From Gemmatimonadota bacterium (GTDB taxonomy: Bacteria; Latescibacterota; UBA2968; GCA-2709665), in assembly GCA_028877215.1 (NCBI GenBank), contig JAPPFJ010000009.1:43093-107092 (forward strand): a DNA stretch of 64,000 nt, read 5' to 3'. A program made the translations under genes and the position numbers. Every line of letters begins with the position of its first letter. Position 1 is the first letter of the stretch. The notes beneath the pieces were generated by a model. The model did no database searches. It was given only the letters and a program-made list of their open reading frames with translations, and was not told where the DNA came from. Below are positions 18,920-28,044 of this stretch, in pieces.

Positions 18920-21490
18920 ATGTTCTGGAATTATCTCAAGGTGGCCTGGAGAAACCTTTTGCGGCACCCGCTCTACGCTACGATCAACGTGGTGGGTCTG
19001 GGCATCGCAATATCGTTTTGCCTGCTGGCGTTCCTGTTTGTGCGATACGAGTGGACCTACGATGGGTTTCACGAAAACGCCAATCGGATTTACCGGATCT
19101 ACGCGGAATTTGAGAGCCGCAGAACTTCAGACAATACACCACGGGAATTGGGGCCCGCGTTGTCGGAAACGCTGCCGGACGTCCGTTCCGTGAGGATACA
19201 TACCGGGATGCGCATTGTTCACGATCGAGGCCAGACCACGAAGGTAAACATCCTTCAGGCAGATCCATCCATTCTGGACGTCTTCTCCTTTCCTCTGATC
19301 AAGGGAGACCCTGCCAACGCACTGGTGGCTCCGAACCATGTGGTCATTACCGAAACCATGGCTGCGACATATTTCCCAGGACAGGATCCGATCGGAAAGT
19401 CGATTTCCGTTCAGGATGTCGAGCCATTTGTATTGAACTTTGGGGGCGGAGGATCAGATAAAGGTGACACTCAACGGGCTGGTCAAAAAGAAGGTCCTGC
19501 CGGCGCACAGCCGGCCCCGGCGCTCACGGATCATCCCGGCGAAGTATCCGGGGCAAGGATTTTATCCTTCTCGATAAGTCCACCATCTCCTGACACGAGG
19601 CAGGAAGAGCAGGATAAACGTCCAATGCAGGAATTGACGGTAACCGGTGTGATCAGGGACATTCCCAGGAACTCCACCCTTCGCTTTGACTTTCTCTCCG
19701 CCTTAAGTCCTGCGGCTCAGAAACGGGAATGGAATACCGTGAACACCTTCGTCTTGCTGCCCGAATATCTGAGTCCCCTGGAGATGGAACGCCGGCTTGA
19801 CGGCCTTTCCATACCGTGGCCGAGGAGCCGGCAGCCGGAAAAGCTGAAGTTGCAGGCGCTACGAGACATATACTTTGATTCGGGAGGCATACATACCCAA
19901 GTTGGCAGCACCAGCAGAATCAGCCGTCCAGGAAATCCCGACCATTCGTATATCCTGGCGGGCATTGCGATGCTCGTACTGGTTGTGGCCGCAGTCAATT
20001 ATACGAACCTCTCAGTGGGCCGTTCGTTCTCCCGTGCCCGGGAAGTTGGAATGCGCAAGGTTGCAGGAGGTCTGCGTACGCAACTTGCCAGGCAGTTTCT
20101 GGCGGAATCGGTCTTGCTGACACTGATCGCGCTTGCGCTCGGGCTGGCGCTCGCCGAGTTGTTCCTGCCGGGTTTCAACAGCCTGATCAGCAGGAAATTC
20201 TCCCTTTCCGATCTGGCGGATACCAATTCACTCGCATATCTACTCGTCATGGCGCTGATCGTGGGGGTTTTCGCCGGGGGTTACCCGGCATTGTTCATGT
20301 CAGGATTCTTTCCGGTCGATGCGTTGAAAGGGCGGTTCAAGGCGGATCGAATGGGGTACTTCAGCCGGGCGCTCGTGGTATTCCAGCTGGCCATCTCCAC
20401 GGCGCTGGTGACCTGCATGACCATAGCATCCATACAAATGGACAAACTGAAATCGAAACCGCTTGGATTCGAGCCCAGCCATGTCGTCGTCGTTCGCCTA
20501 TTTGGGATATTGGATAGAATGAACCTTGCCAAAGCCTTTGAGGAGGCCGTCCGGCCGTACCACTCCGTCTTGAACACGACGAGAACAGGACACGGTTTCA
20601 GCAGTTTAATGCGGAGTAGTTCCAACATCAGTTGGAAGGGGACGACACTTGAAGGTGTTGAAAATATATCTTGCGATACACGCTTCCTCGAGACAATGGA
20701 TATTAGGCTACTGGACGGGCGGAATTTCGAACGGGAAGGCGATGCGGAGACGTCGGTCATTGTGAACGAAACGCTCGCCAGGACACTTGGATTGGACGCG
20801 CCTCTGGGCGAGTCGATTCGGCTTGGCAGGAAGGACATGCAGGTTATCGGCGTCGTCAGGGATTTTCATTTCCGGTCCCTTCACCACGCCATTGGGCCTG
20901 CGGTGCTGAATTTGCAGGCGACCTCGTCGACCGCCAGGTTTCTGCCGGATTTCCGGGTCCTGCTGATGATTCGGATTCGCCCGGAGAACGTCTTCGACAC
21001 GCTTGATTTCCTGAGAGAGAAGTGGGATGAAACCGTACCGGATGTTCCGTTTGACCATAACTTCCTGGATGAGGAAATAGACCGTCAATACCGGGAGGAA
21101 GAGAGGTGGTTCAAAATTGCGGGTTACGCGACCTTCTTCGCGGTATTCATCGCCTGCATGGGCGCTTTCGGCTTGACGTCGCTCACCGTGGCCAGGCGGA
21201 CCAAGGAAATCGGGATCCGGAAAGTCGTAGGCGCGCCGACAACACGAATCGTCTCTCTGCTGGCCAGGGAATACGTGGTCCTCGTCGGCATCGCCAGCCT
21301 GATTGCATGGCCGGCCACCTACGTTACGGCGGAGCGCTGGTTGCGAGACTTCGCGTATCGCGTGGATCCGGGGCTCGGTACGTTTCTGCTGGGAGGCCTG
21401 CTCATGCTTCTCATGGTGCTCCTGGCGGTGAGCCTGCAGGTCACCCGGGCAGCCCGGGCGAATCCCGTGGACGCTCTGCGGTATGAGTGA
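18920..21490 (+). CDS. MacB/FtsX-type ABC transporter permease 1
   Basis: MFWNYLKVAWRNLLRHPLYATINVVGLGIAISFCLLAFLFVRYEWTYD; two PCD-FtsX units; C-terminus ANPVDALRYE; no Walker motifs. Confidence 0.93.
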   Translation: MFWNYLKVAWRNLLRHPLYATINVVGLGIAISFCLLAFLFVRYEWTYDGFHENANRIYRIYAEFESRRTSDNTPRELGPALSETLPDVRSVRIHTGMRIVHDRGQTTKVNILQADPSILDVFSFPLIKGDPANALVAPNHVVITETMAATYFPGQDPIGKSISVQDVEPFVLNFGGGGSDKGDTQRAGQKEGPAGAQPAPALTDHPGEVSGARILSFSISPPSPDTRQEEQDKRPMQELTVTGVIRDIPRNSTLRFDFLSALSPAAQKREWNTVNTFVLLPEYLSPLEMERRLDGLSIPWPRSRQPEKLKLQALRDIYFDSGGIHTQVGSTSRISRPGNPDHSYILAGIAMLVLVVAAVNYTNLSVGRSFSRAREVGMRKVAGGLRTQLARQFLAESVLLTLIALALGLALAELFLPGFNSLISRKFSLSDLADTNSLAYLLVMALIVGVFAGGYPALFMSGFFPVDALKGRFKADRMGYFSRALVVFQLAISTALVTCMTIASIQMDKLKSKPLGFEPSHVVVVRLFGILDRMNLAKAFEEAVRPYHSVLNTTRTGHGFSSLMRSSSNISWKGTTLEGVENISCDTRFLETMDIRLLDGRNFEREGDAETSVIVNETLARTLGLDAPLGESIRLGRKDMQVIGVVRDFHFRSLHHAIGPAVLNLQATSSTARFLPDFRVLLMIRIRPENVFDTLDFLREKWDETVPDVPFDHNFLDEEIDRQYREEERWFKIAGYATFFAVFIACMGAFGLTSLTVARRTKEIGIRKVVGAPTTRIVSLLAREYVVLVGIASLIAWPATYVTAERWLRDFAYRVDPGLGTFLLGGLLMLLMVLLAVSLQVTRAARANPVDALRYE

Positions 21491-21722
21491 TGGCGGGCGA
21501 CCCCTCCCCCATCCCCTCCCCGGCGCGGAGAGAGGAGCGGCCGTGCTGCCTCTCAGGTAACGCCACGTGCAAGTCGTTTGCGGTTGATATGATGCCGCAG
21601 TAGATCCTTCGTCGGCCTGAGGCTACTTTGCACGACAATCTGGTCTCATGTGAAACAGATGTGATTCCTGGACGTTGCGCCCAGGCCTCCTCTGGATGAC
21701 AGTTTTGGCGAAGGCGTGGGCT
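21437..21722 (+). repeat. 286-bp apparently perfect duplication, copy A
   Basis: Base-by-base match by eye to 24525-24810 (offset 3088): last 54 bp of permease 1 plus spacer. Confidence 0.85.
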
Positions 21723-22050
21723 CAGCGTTTCGACAATGGTTATCGCAAGGCATGTCATTCTAAGCGAAATCGAAGATCCCACAACGACGCGTGGTCATTG
21801 CCTGTGCTGAGCTTGTCGAAATGCCCGCACCAAGCTTCCCTGCGCGGACGACTCCTCGGCGATGCAGGCAGACAGGAATGTCCGCCCCACCCTCATATCG
21901 GCGTCCTGATGACATTTTGTACCCACGCCTGAGCGACAGATGTCGCCAATGGTTACTTCAATGCATGTCATTCAGAGCGAAGCGAAGAATCTCCCGTCTT
22001 CTCGATTGACCATGAGTTCAACACCCGGTAAACCTATATGCGCGGACATT
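21595..22050. repeat. Interspersed composite repeat, copy 2
   Basis: CCGCAGTAGATCCTTCGTCGGCC...TGGATGACAG...GTCATTCAGAGCGAAGCGAAGAATCTCCCGTCT. Confidence 0.7.
21866..21889. repeat. GGCAGACAGGAATGTCYGCC palindrome, copy 1
   Basis: AGGCAGACAGGAATGTCCGCCCCACC. Confidence 0.7.
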
Positions 22051-22151
22051 TTCTAAGGTCGACAGTATGATGCACGCGTAATGAAACCGAATGGCGGTTG
22101 ATTCGGCAGTACGAAGCGCTTTGATTGATCCAATCCGTGAGGAGCCAGTCG

Positions 22152-24578
22152 ATGTTCTGGAATTATCTAAAGGTTGCGTATCGAAATCTGCTGCGGCACC
22201 CGCTCTATGCCGCGATCAACGTGGTGGGCCTGGGCATTGCGATAGCGTTCTGCGTGCTGGCGTTCCTCTATGTGCGATACGAATGGACCTACGACGGTTT
22301 TCACGAAAACGCGGATCGGATTTACAGGGTGTACGCGGAATTCGAAGACAGCCCATCTTTATCCCGTACGCCGAGGGCATTGGCCCCGGCGCTAACGGAA
22401 GCGCTCCCTGGCGTTCGTCCCGTGAGATTGAATTCCCGGGCGCGACGGATTCACTATCACGGTGAGAGCACTCCAGCGAGTTTTCTAAGTGTAGATCCTG
22501 CGTTTCTGGAAATATTCACTTTTCCCCTGATCAAAGGAAACCCTGCCACCGCACTGGACGCTCCGGACTACGTCGTTATTTCCGATGCGATGGCCGAGGA
22601 ATATTTCCCGGGAGAAGACCCAATCGGGAAGACAATTTCCGTACAAGATGTCAAGGGGATGACTGTGCGCGGAACATCCGGGGAGAGCAGTCGCTCGTTT
22701 GGATCGGGGGACGCATACTCGGGCAGAGGACCGATGCGGGAACTGACGGTTACCGGTGTGATCCGGGCCGCTCCCAGGAATTCCAGCATTCGTTTTGACT
22801 TCTTATCCGCATTGGAACCGGCGGCTCAGGAATGGGGTTGGGGCTTAAGTGTTGTAGAGACGTTTATCCTGATCCCCGAAAACGTGACCCAAGCGGAAAT
22901 CGAGGACCGGCTTGCGATACTTCCGATACCATGGTCCCGGGGGCGGGCAGCGGGGAACTTGAAGCTTCAGCCGCTTGGGGACATTTACTTTGATACCGGC
23001 GGTCTCGGGCTAGCCCATCCCGGCAATTCTGTCTATTCGTATGTTCTGGCAGGCATTGCGACACTTGTTCTTGTCGTGGCCGTAGTCAACTATACCAACC
23101 TTGCCGTGGGCTGGTCGTTCGTTCGGGGCAGGGAAGTCGGAATGCGAAAGGTGGCAGGGGGACTCCGATTGCAACTGGCGAGGCAATTCGTGGGGGAGTC
23201 CGTCATGCTGACATTAGTAGCGCTAGCGCTTGGGCTGGCGCTGGCTGAACTGTTCATGCCTGGCTTCAACAGTCTGATCCGCGGGCAATTCGCAATCTCC
23301 GATGTTGCAGATTCCACTGCGATTGTATTTCTGCTTGTTCTGGCGTTGGGCGTGGGGACTCTGGCCGGCGGTTATCCCGCATTCCTAATGTCCGGATTCC
23401 TCCCGGTCGAAACGATGAAAGGCCGGTTTGGTGTCGATCGAATGCGCACTTTCGGCCGCGCACTCGTCGTGTTCCAACTGGCCATCTCGACGGCACTGGT
23501 GATATGCATGACTATAGGGGCCGTACAAGTGTACAGAATGAAGTCAAGATCATTGGGTTTCGATGCAAGCCATGTTGTCGTCGTGCGCCTCTTCGGTACA
23601 CTGGAGAGGCTGGGTCTGGTCGAAACCTTCGAGGAGGCAATCCGGCCATACCATTCCGTTTTAAAGACGTCAAGAACGTCCCACGGATTCAGCAATATGA
23701 TGCGGAATAGTACTCAGATAAGCTGGGAGGGAACGACACTGGAAGGCATTGAAAGGATTTTCTGTGATCTCCGATTCCTCGACACCATGGATATACGGTT
23801 AATTGAGGGTCGGGATTTCGAAAGGGAAAGCGATGCGGAGACATCGGTCATGGTCAACGAATCTCTGGCCAGTAAATTGGGATCGGAAGCGCCGCTCGGC
23901 GAGACGATTCGGATTGACGGGAGAGAGCTCACCGTCATCGGGGTCGTCCGGGACTTTCATTTTCGGTCCCTTCACCACGCCATTGCCCCTGCCGTGATGC
24001 AATTGCAGACGTCGTCGTCTGTCTGGCCTCGGTGGGATGTTCGTTACCTGCTCATGATTCGAATTCGCCCTGAAAATGTCTCCGAGACACTCGGTTTCTT
24101 GAGAAAGAAATGGGGCGAAATCGTGCCTGACAAACAGTTTAACTACCACTTCCTCGATGAAGATATAGACCGTCAATACAGGGAGGAACGTCGCTGGTTC
24201 AAAATCGCGGCTTACGCGACGTTCATTGCGGTATTCATCGCTTGCCTCGGCGCCTTCGGGCTGACGTCGCTCACTGTCGCCAGGCGCACCAAGGAAATCG
24301 GGATCCGCAAAGTTCTGGGTGCACCGACGTCCCGTATCGTCTTGTTGCTCACCCGCGAATACGTAATACTCGTCGGCATCGCCACTCTAATCGCGTCGCC
24401 TGTGACATATATCGCGGCAGAGCACTGGTTGCAGAATTTCGCATATCGCGTGGACCCCGGGATCGGGACCTTTCTGCTGGGAGGTCTGCTCACGCTTCTC
24501 GTGGTGCTCCTGGCGGTTAGCCTTCAGGTCACCCGGGCAGCCCGGGCGAATCCCGTGGACGCTCTGCGGTATGAGTGA
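22152..24578 (+). CDS. MacB/FtsX-type ABC transporter permease 2
   Basis: MFWNYLKVAYRNLLRHPLYAAINVVGLGIAIAFCVLAFLYV; ANPVDALRYE end; ATG 22152 aligns with paralog starts. Confidence 0.93.
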   Translation: MFWNYLKVAYRNLLRHPLYAAINVVGLGIAIAFCVLAFLYVRYEWTYDGFHENADRIYRVYAEFEDSPSLSRTPRALAPALTEALPGVRPVRLNSRARRIHYHGESTPASFLSVDPAFLEIFTFPLIKGNPATALDAPDYVVISDAMAEEYFPGEDPIGKTISVQDVKGMTVRGTSGESSRSFGSGDAYSGRGPMRELTVTGVIRAAPRNSSIRFDFLSALEPAAQEWGWGLSVVETFILIPENVTQAEIEDRLAILPIPWSRGRAAGNLKLQPLGDIYFDTGGLGLAHPGNSVYSYVLAGIATLVLVVAVVNYTNLAVGWSFVRGREVGMRKVAGGLRLQLARQFVGESVMLTLVALALGLALAELFMPGFNSLIRGQFAISDVADSTAIVFLLVLALGVGTLAGGYPAFLMSGFLPVETMKGRFGVDRMRTFGRALVVFQLAISTALVICMTIGAVQVYRMKSRSLGFDASHVVVVRLFGTLERLGLVETFEEAIRPYHSVLKTSRTSHGFSNMMRNSTQISWEGTTLEGIERIFCDLRFLDTMDIRLIEGRDFERESDAETSVMVNESLASKLGSEAPLGETIRIDGRELTVIGVVRDFHFRSLHHAIAPAVMQLQTSSSVWPRWDVRYLLMIRIRPENVSETLGFLRKKWGEIVPDKQFNYHFLDEDIDRQYREERRWFKIAAYATFIAVFIACLGAFGLTSLTVARRTKEIGIRKVLGAPTSRIVLLLTREYVILVGIATLIASPVTYIAAEHWLQNFAYRVDPGIGTFLLGGLLTLLVVLLAVSLQVTRAARANPVDALRYE

Positions 24579-24810
24579 TGGCGGGCGACCCCTCCCCCAT
24601 CCCCTCCCCGGCGCGGAGAGAGGAGCGGCCGTGCTGCCTCTCAGGTAACGCCACGTGCAAGTCGTTTGCGGTTGATATGATGCCGCAGTAGATCCTTCGT
24701 CGGCCTGAGGCTACTTTGCACGACAATCTGGTCTCATGTGAAACAGATGTGATTCCTGGACGTTGCGCCCAGGCCTCCTCTGGATGACAGTTTTGGCGAA
24801 GGCGTGGGCT
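24525..24810 (+). repeat. 286-bp apparently perfect duplication, copy B
   Basis: Matches 21437-21722. Confidence 0.85.
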
Positions 24811-24920
24811 AAGCGTATCGACAATGGTTTTCGCAATGCATGTCATTCAGAGCGGAGCGAAGAATCTCCCGTCTGTTCGATTGGACGTGGAGTGGAAGCC
24901 GTCATCAGCCCATTTGCGCG
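24683..24920. repeat. Interspersed composite repeat, copy 3
   Basis: CCGCAGTAGATCCTTCGTCGGCC...GTCATTCAGAGCGGAGCGAAGAATCTCCCGTCT. Confidence 0.7.
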
Positions 24921-25068
24921 GGCGCTTCCTCAGCATGACTGTCTGTGAGAAGATTTGATGGACGCATTTCGCGGATGACTCGGCGGCACAAAGTGGAGTC
25001 CTACAGTTTCCGTTGCGGCTGGGGCATAGCAAAGCCGCGCCAGGGAAAGACACAGGAGGTGGCCCAAC

Positions 25069-27459
25069 GTGATCGCGAATTACCTGAAAGTCGCCATTCG
25101 CAACCTGATGAGGAACAAGACATTCTCCGCCATCAACATCCTGGGTCTTGCAATCGGCATGGCCTGCTGCATGCTCATTCTTCTCTACGTTCAGGACGAA
25201 CTGAGCTATGACCGGCACCATCAAAACGCGGATCGAATCTTCCGGCTCGCCGATGAGGTCCGCGTGAGTGGGAAGACGCATCGTGTTGCGGTCACGCCTT
25301 TCCAGATGGGTCCGGCTCTCGTGCAGGACTATCCAACAGTTGTTGATGCCGTGAGGTTTTTCAGGGGTATCCGCGAAAAAACGCTGGTTGAAACCACGGA
25401 GGAATATTTCTACGAGCCGGGCGTCATGTTCACGGATTCGAACATCTTTCGGGTCTTTGACTTTCCACTGAGCAACGGAGATCCCCAGACGGCGCTTCGG
25501 GAACCTTATTCCATTGTGCTGTCGGCAGCAATGGCTCGGAAATATTTCGGCGACGACGACCCGATGGGCCAGCCCCTCTCGGTGGACCGGAAATTGTACA
25601 AGGTCACCGGCATACTGGAAGAACCCACGTACAACACCCATTTAAAGTTCGATTTTCTGGCGACACCCATAGAAAGTGACGACGACGGCTGGATCGCTCA
25701 CAGCTATTATACCTATCTGCTCTTGCGGGACAAAAATGCTGCGTCCGAGTTGGAGCAGGCATTGCCCGATTTTGTCGAGCGGCATATTCGCGAAAGAGAC
25801 AAAGACAGGCGGATGCAGATGAAACCCTTCCTGCAGCCGTTGACCGATATTCATCTGCATTCCAGCCTCGAATCTGAAGCCAGTCCCGGCGGGGACATCA
25901 GATATGTCTACCTGTTCATTGCAATTGCGCTGTTTGTGTTGTTGCTGGCGTGCATCAATTATACGATCCTCTCGACCGCGAATTGCGCGTACCGGTCCAA
26001 GGAGGTCGGACTGCGGAAAGTAGTCGGCGCAAAACGACAACAGATGATTTTTCAGTTTCTGGGCGACTCGACCCTGATCGCCTCAATTTCCACAATTGTC
26101 GCCGTCGTTTTCGTCGAGATTGTGCTACCCACGTTTGGTGCCTTTACTGAACGCAACCTGAATCTTGAATATCTGCGAGGCAGCGGTCTTGTGTTGGGCT
26201 TCATCGGCATTGTACTGTTTACAGGGGTACTGTCCGGTAGCTATCCCGCCCTGTTTCTCTCCTCCTTTCAGCCGGTTGCCGCACTGAAAGGTTTGGCGCG
26301 TGCCGGTTCCAACAAACTGAGTTTGCAAAGGACGCTTGTCGTATTTCAGTTTGCCATTTCAATCGTACTTTTGATCGGGACGGGTGTGGTTTATGACCAG
26401 GCGGGTTTCATACGCAACAAGCGACTTGGATTTCAGAAGGAGCACGTGCTCGTAATGCCCTACGGTGATAAGGATGCCATGGAGGGATATAAGAACGCAG
26501 TGTCAGCGTACAGTTCGGTATTGGACGTCTCCGCTTCGTCGACCGTTCCGGGGCGGATGATCCCAAGTCACTTCTTTCGCCCGGTCATCGAGGGCGGAAG
26601 CAGCGATGCGTCAGTATTCAACGTGGTATTTGCGGGTCACGGGTTTATCTCGACGTTTGGATTCGAAGTATCGGAGGGGCGTGCCTTTTCGAAGGAATTC
26701 GGTAGCGACCGACTCGGGACATTCATGCTCAATCAGGCGGCGATGCGGAAATTGGGGTGGGCTTCCTGTAAGGACAAGAAACTGGCGCACGTCTTTCCGG
26801 AAGGCGGTCAATTCGAGGTGAACGTCCAGGGAAATGTCGTGGGCGTTGTAAAGGACTTTCACTACAGGTCGCTGCATCACGAAATCGAACCCCTTGTAAT
26901 CATGCTCGTGGACAGGGGATGGGTAAACTACCTGTCGATCCGAATTCGCCCGGATGATGTCTCCGGTACGCTGGATTTTCTGAAAACCCGGTGGCGCGAC
27001 GTCGTGCCGGATACGCCTTTTGAATATTCGTTCCTGGACACGTCTTTTGACCAGCTATACCGGACGGAAGCACGACTTGGGACGCTTCTCGGCGTGTTCT
27101 CCATCCTGGCGATCGTCGTGGCGGGTCTCGGTCTGTTCGGCCTGGCGTCCATCAGTGTGCAACAAAGGACCAAGGAAATTGGTATCCGGAAGGCGGTAGG
27201 GGCATCCGTTACCAACGTTGTCTTGCTTTTGTCAAGGGAGTACGTCGTGCTTGTGGGGATTGCCAATCTCGCTGCCTGGCCGATTGCCTATTATGCAATG
27301 AACCGGTGGCTGGAGAATTTCGCGTACCGGGTTGATCCCGCGATCGCCACGTTTGTTCTGGGGGGATTGTTGTCGTTGAGCATTGCGCTTCTTACAGTTG
27401 GCTACAAGACCTGTAAAGCAGCAGTGGCGAATCCCGTGGACGCGCTGCGGTATGAATGA
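25069..27459 (+). CDS. MacB/FtsX-type ABC transporter permease 3
   Basis: (M)IANYLKVAIRNLMRNKTFSAINILGLAIGMACCMLILLYVQDELSYD; GIRKAVGAS; ANPVDALRYE; GTG start. Confidence 0.93.
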   Translation: MIANYLKVAIRNLMRNKTFSAINILGLAIGMACCMLILLYVQDELSYDRHHQNADRIFRLADEVRVSGKTHRVAVTPFQMGPALVQDYPTVVDAVRFFRGIREKTLVETTEEYFYEPGVMFTDSNIFRVFDFPLSNGDPQTALREPYSIVLSAAMARKYFGDDDPMGQPLSVDRKLYKVTGILEEPTYNTHLKFDFLATPIESDDDGWIAHSYYTYLLLRDKNAASELEQALPDFVERHIRERDKDRRMQMKPFLQPLTDIHLHSSLESEASPGGDIRYVYLFIAIALFVLLLACINYTILSTANCAYRSKEVGLRKVVGAKRQQMIFQFLGDSTLIASISTIVAVVFVEIVLPTFGAFTERNLNLEYLRGSGLVLGFIGIVLFTGVLSGSYPALFLSSFQPVAALKGLARAGSNKLSLQRTLVVFQFAISIVLLIGTGVVYDQAGFIRNKRLGFQKEHVLVMPYGDKDAMEGYKNAVSAYSSVLDVSASSTVPGRMIPSHFFRPVIEGGSSDASVFNVVFAGHGFISTFGFEVSEGRAFSKEFGSDRLGTFMLNQAAMRKLGWASCKDKKLAHVFPEGGQFEVNVQGNVVGVVKDFHYRSLHHEIEPLVIMLVDRGWVNYLSIRIRPDDVSGTLDFLKTRWRDVVPDTPFEYSFLDTSFDQLYRTEARLGTLLGVFSILAIVVAGLGLFGLASISVQQRTKEIGIRKAVGASVTNVVLLLSREYVVLVGIANLAAWPIAYYAMNRWLENFAYRVDPAIATFVLGGLLSLSIALLTVGYKTCKAAVANPVDALRYE

Positions 27460-27512
27460 GGGCGGACGTGCTGCCTCTCATGTATCGATGTGTGCAATCC
27501 ACGCGGGGATGA

Positions 27513-27830
27513 CCCGATGCTGCAGTAGATCCTTCGTCGGCCCTGGGGCCTCCTCTGGATGACAATCTGGTCTCACATGTAACAAACGTGATTCTTGGAC
27601 GTTGCACCCAGGCCTCCTCTGGATGACAGCGGGAAGCATCGTGCTTGACGATCGGCCATCATGTCATTCAGAGCGGAGCGAAGATCTGACCGATACATTT
27701 TGCCAATGGTTATTGCAAATCGTGTCATTCAGAGCGCAGCGAAGAATCTCCCGTCTGTTCGATTGAACGTGTCGCATATGGCGTTTGTAGACGAACCTGT
27801 GCGCGGACGCTTCGACTGCCGTGCGGTTTC
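27513..27830. repeat. Interspersed composite repeat, copy 4
   Basis: TGCAGTAGATCCTTCGTCGGCC...TCATTCAGAGCGCAGCGAAGAATCTCCCGTCTGTTCGATTGAACGTGTCGCATATGGC. Confidence 0.7.
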
Positions 27831-27867
27831 TCCTTGTATCCGCAATTCGACGGAAGAAACTTGACGA

Positions 27868-27889
27868 GGGCAGACAGGAATGTCTGCCC
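27868..27889. repeat. GGGCAGACA-GGAA-TGTCTGCCC perfect palindrome, copy 2
   Basis: Perfect 9-bp arms. Confidence 0.8.
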
Positions 27890-28044
27890 CACCTTCACAC
27901 CGGCTTCCTCAGCGACGGTGCAGGTGCACGTGTAATGGACGCATTTCGCGGCTGATTCGACGGCGTAAAATGGAGTCCTGCAGTTTCCGTTTGCAACTGG
28001 GCATAACGAAGCCGCGCCAGGGAAGACGCGGGAGGGGGCCCGAC

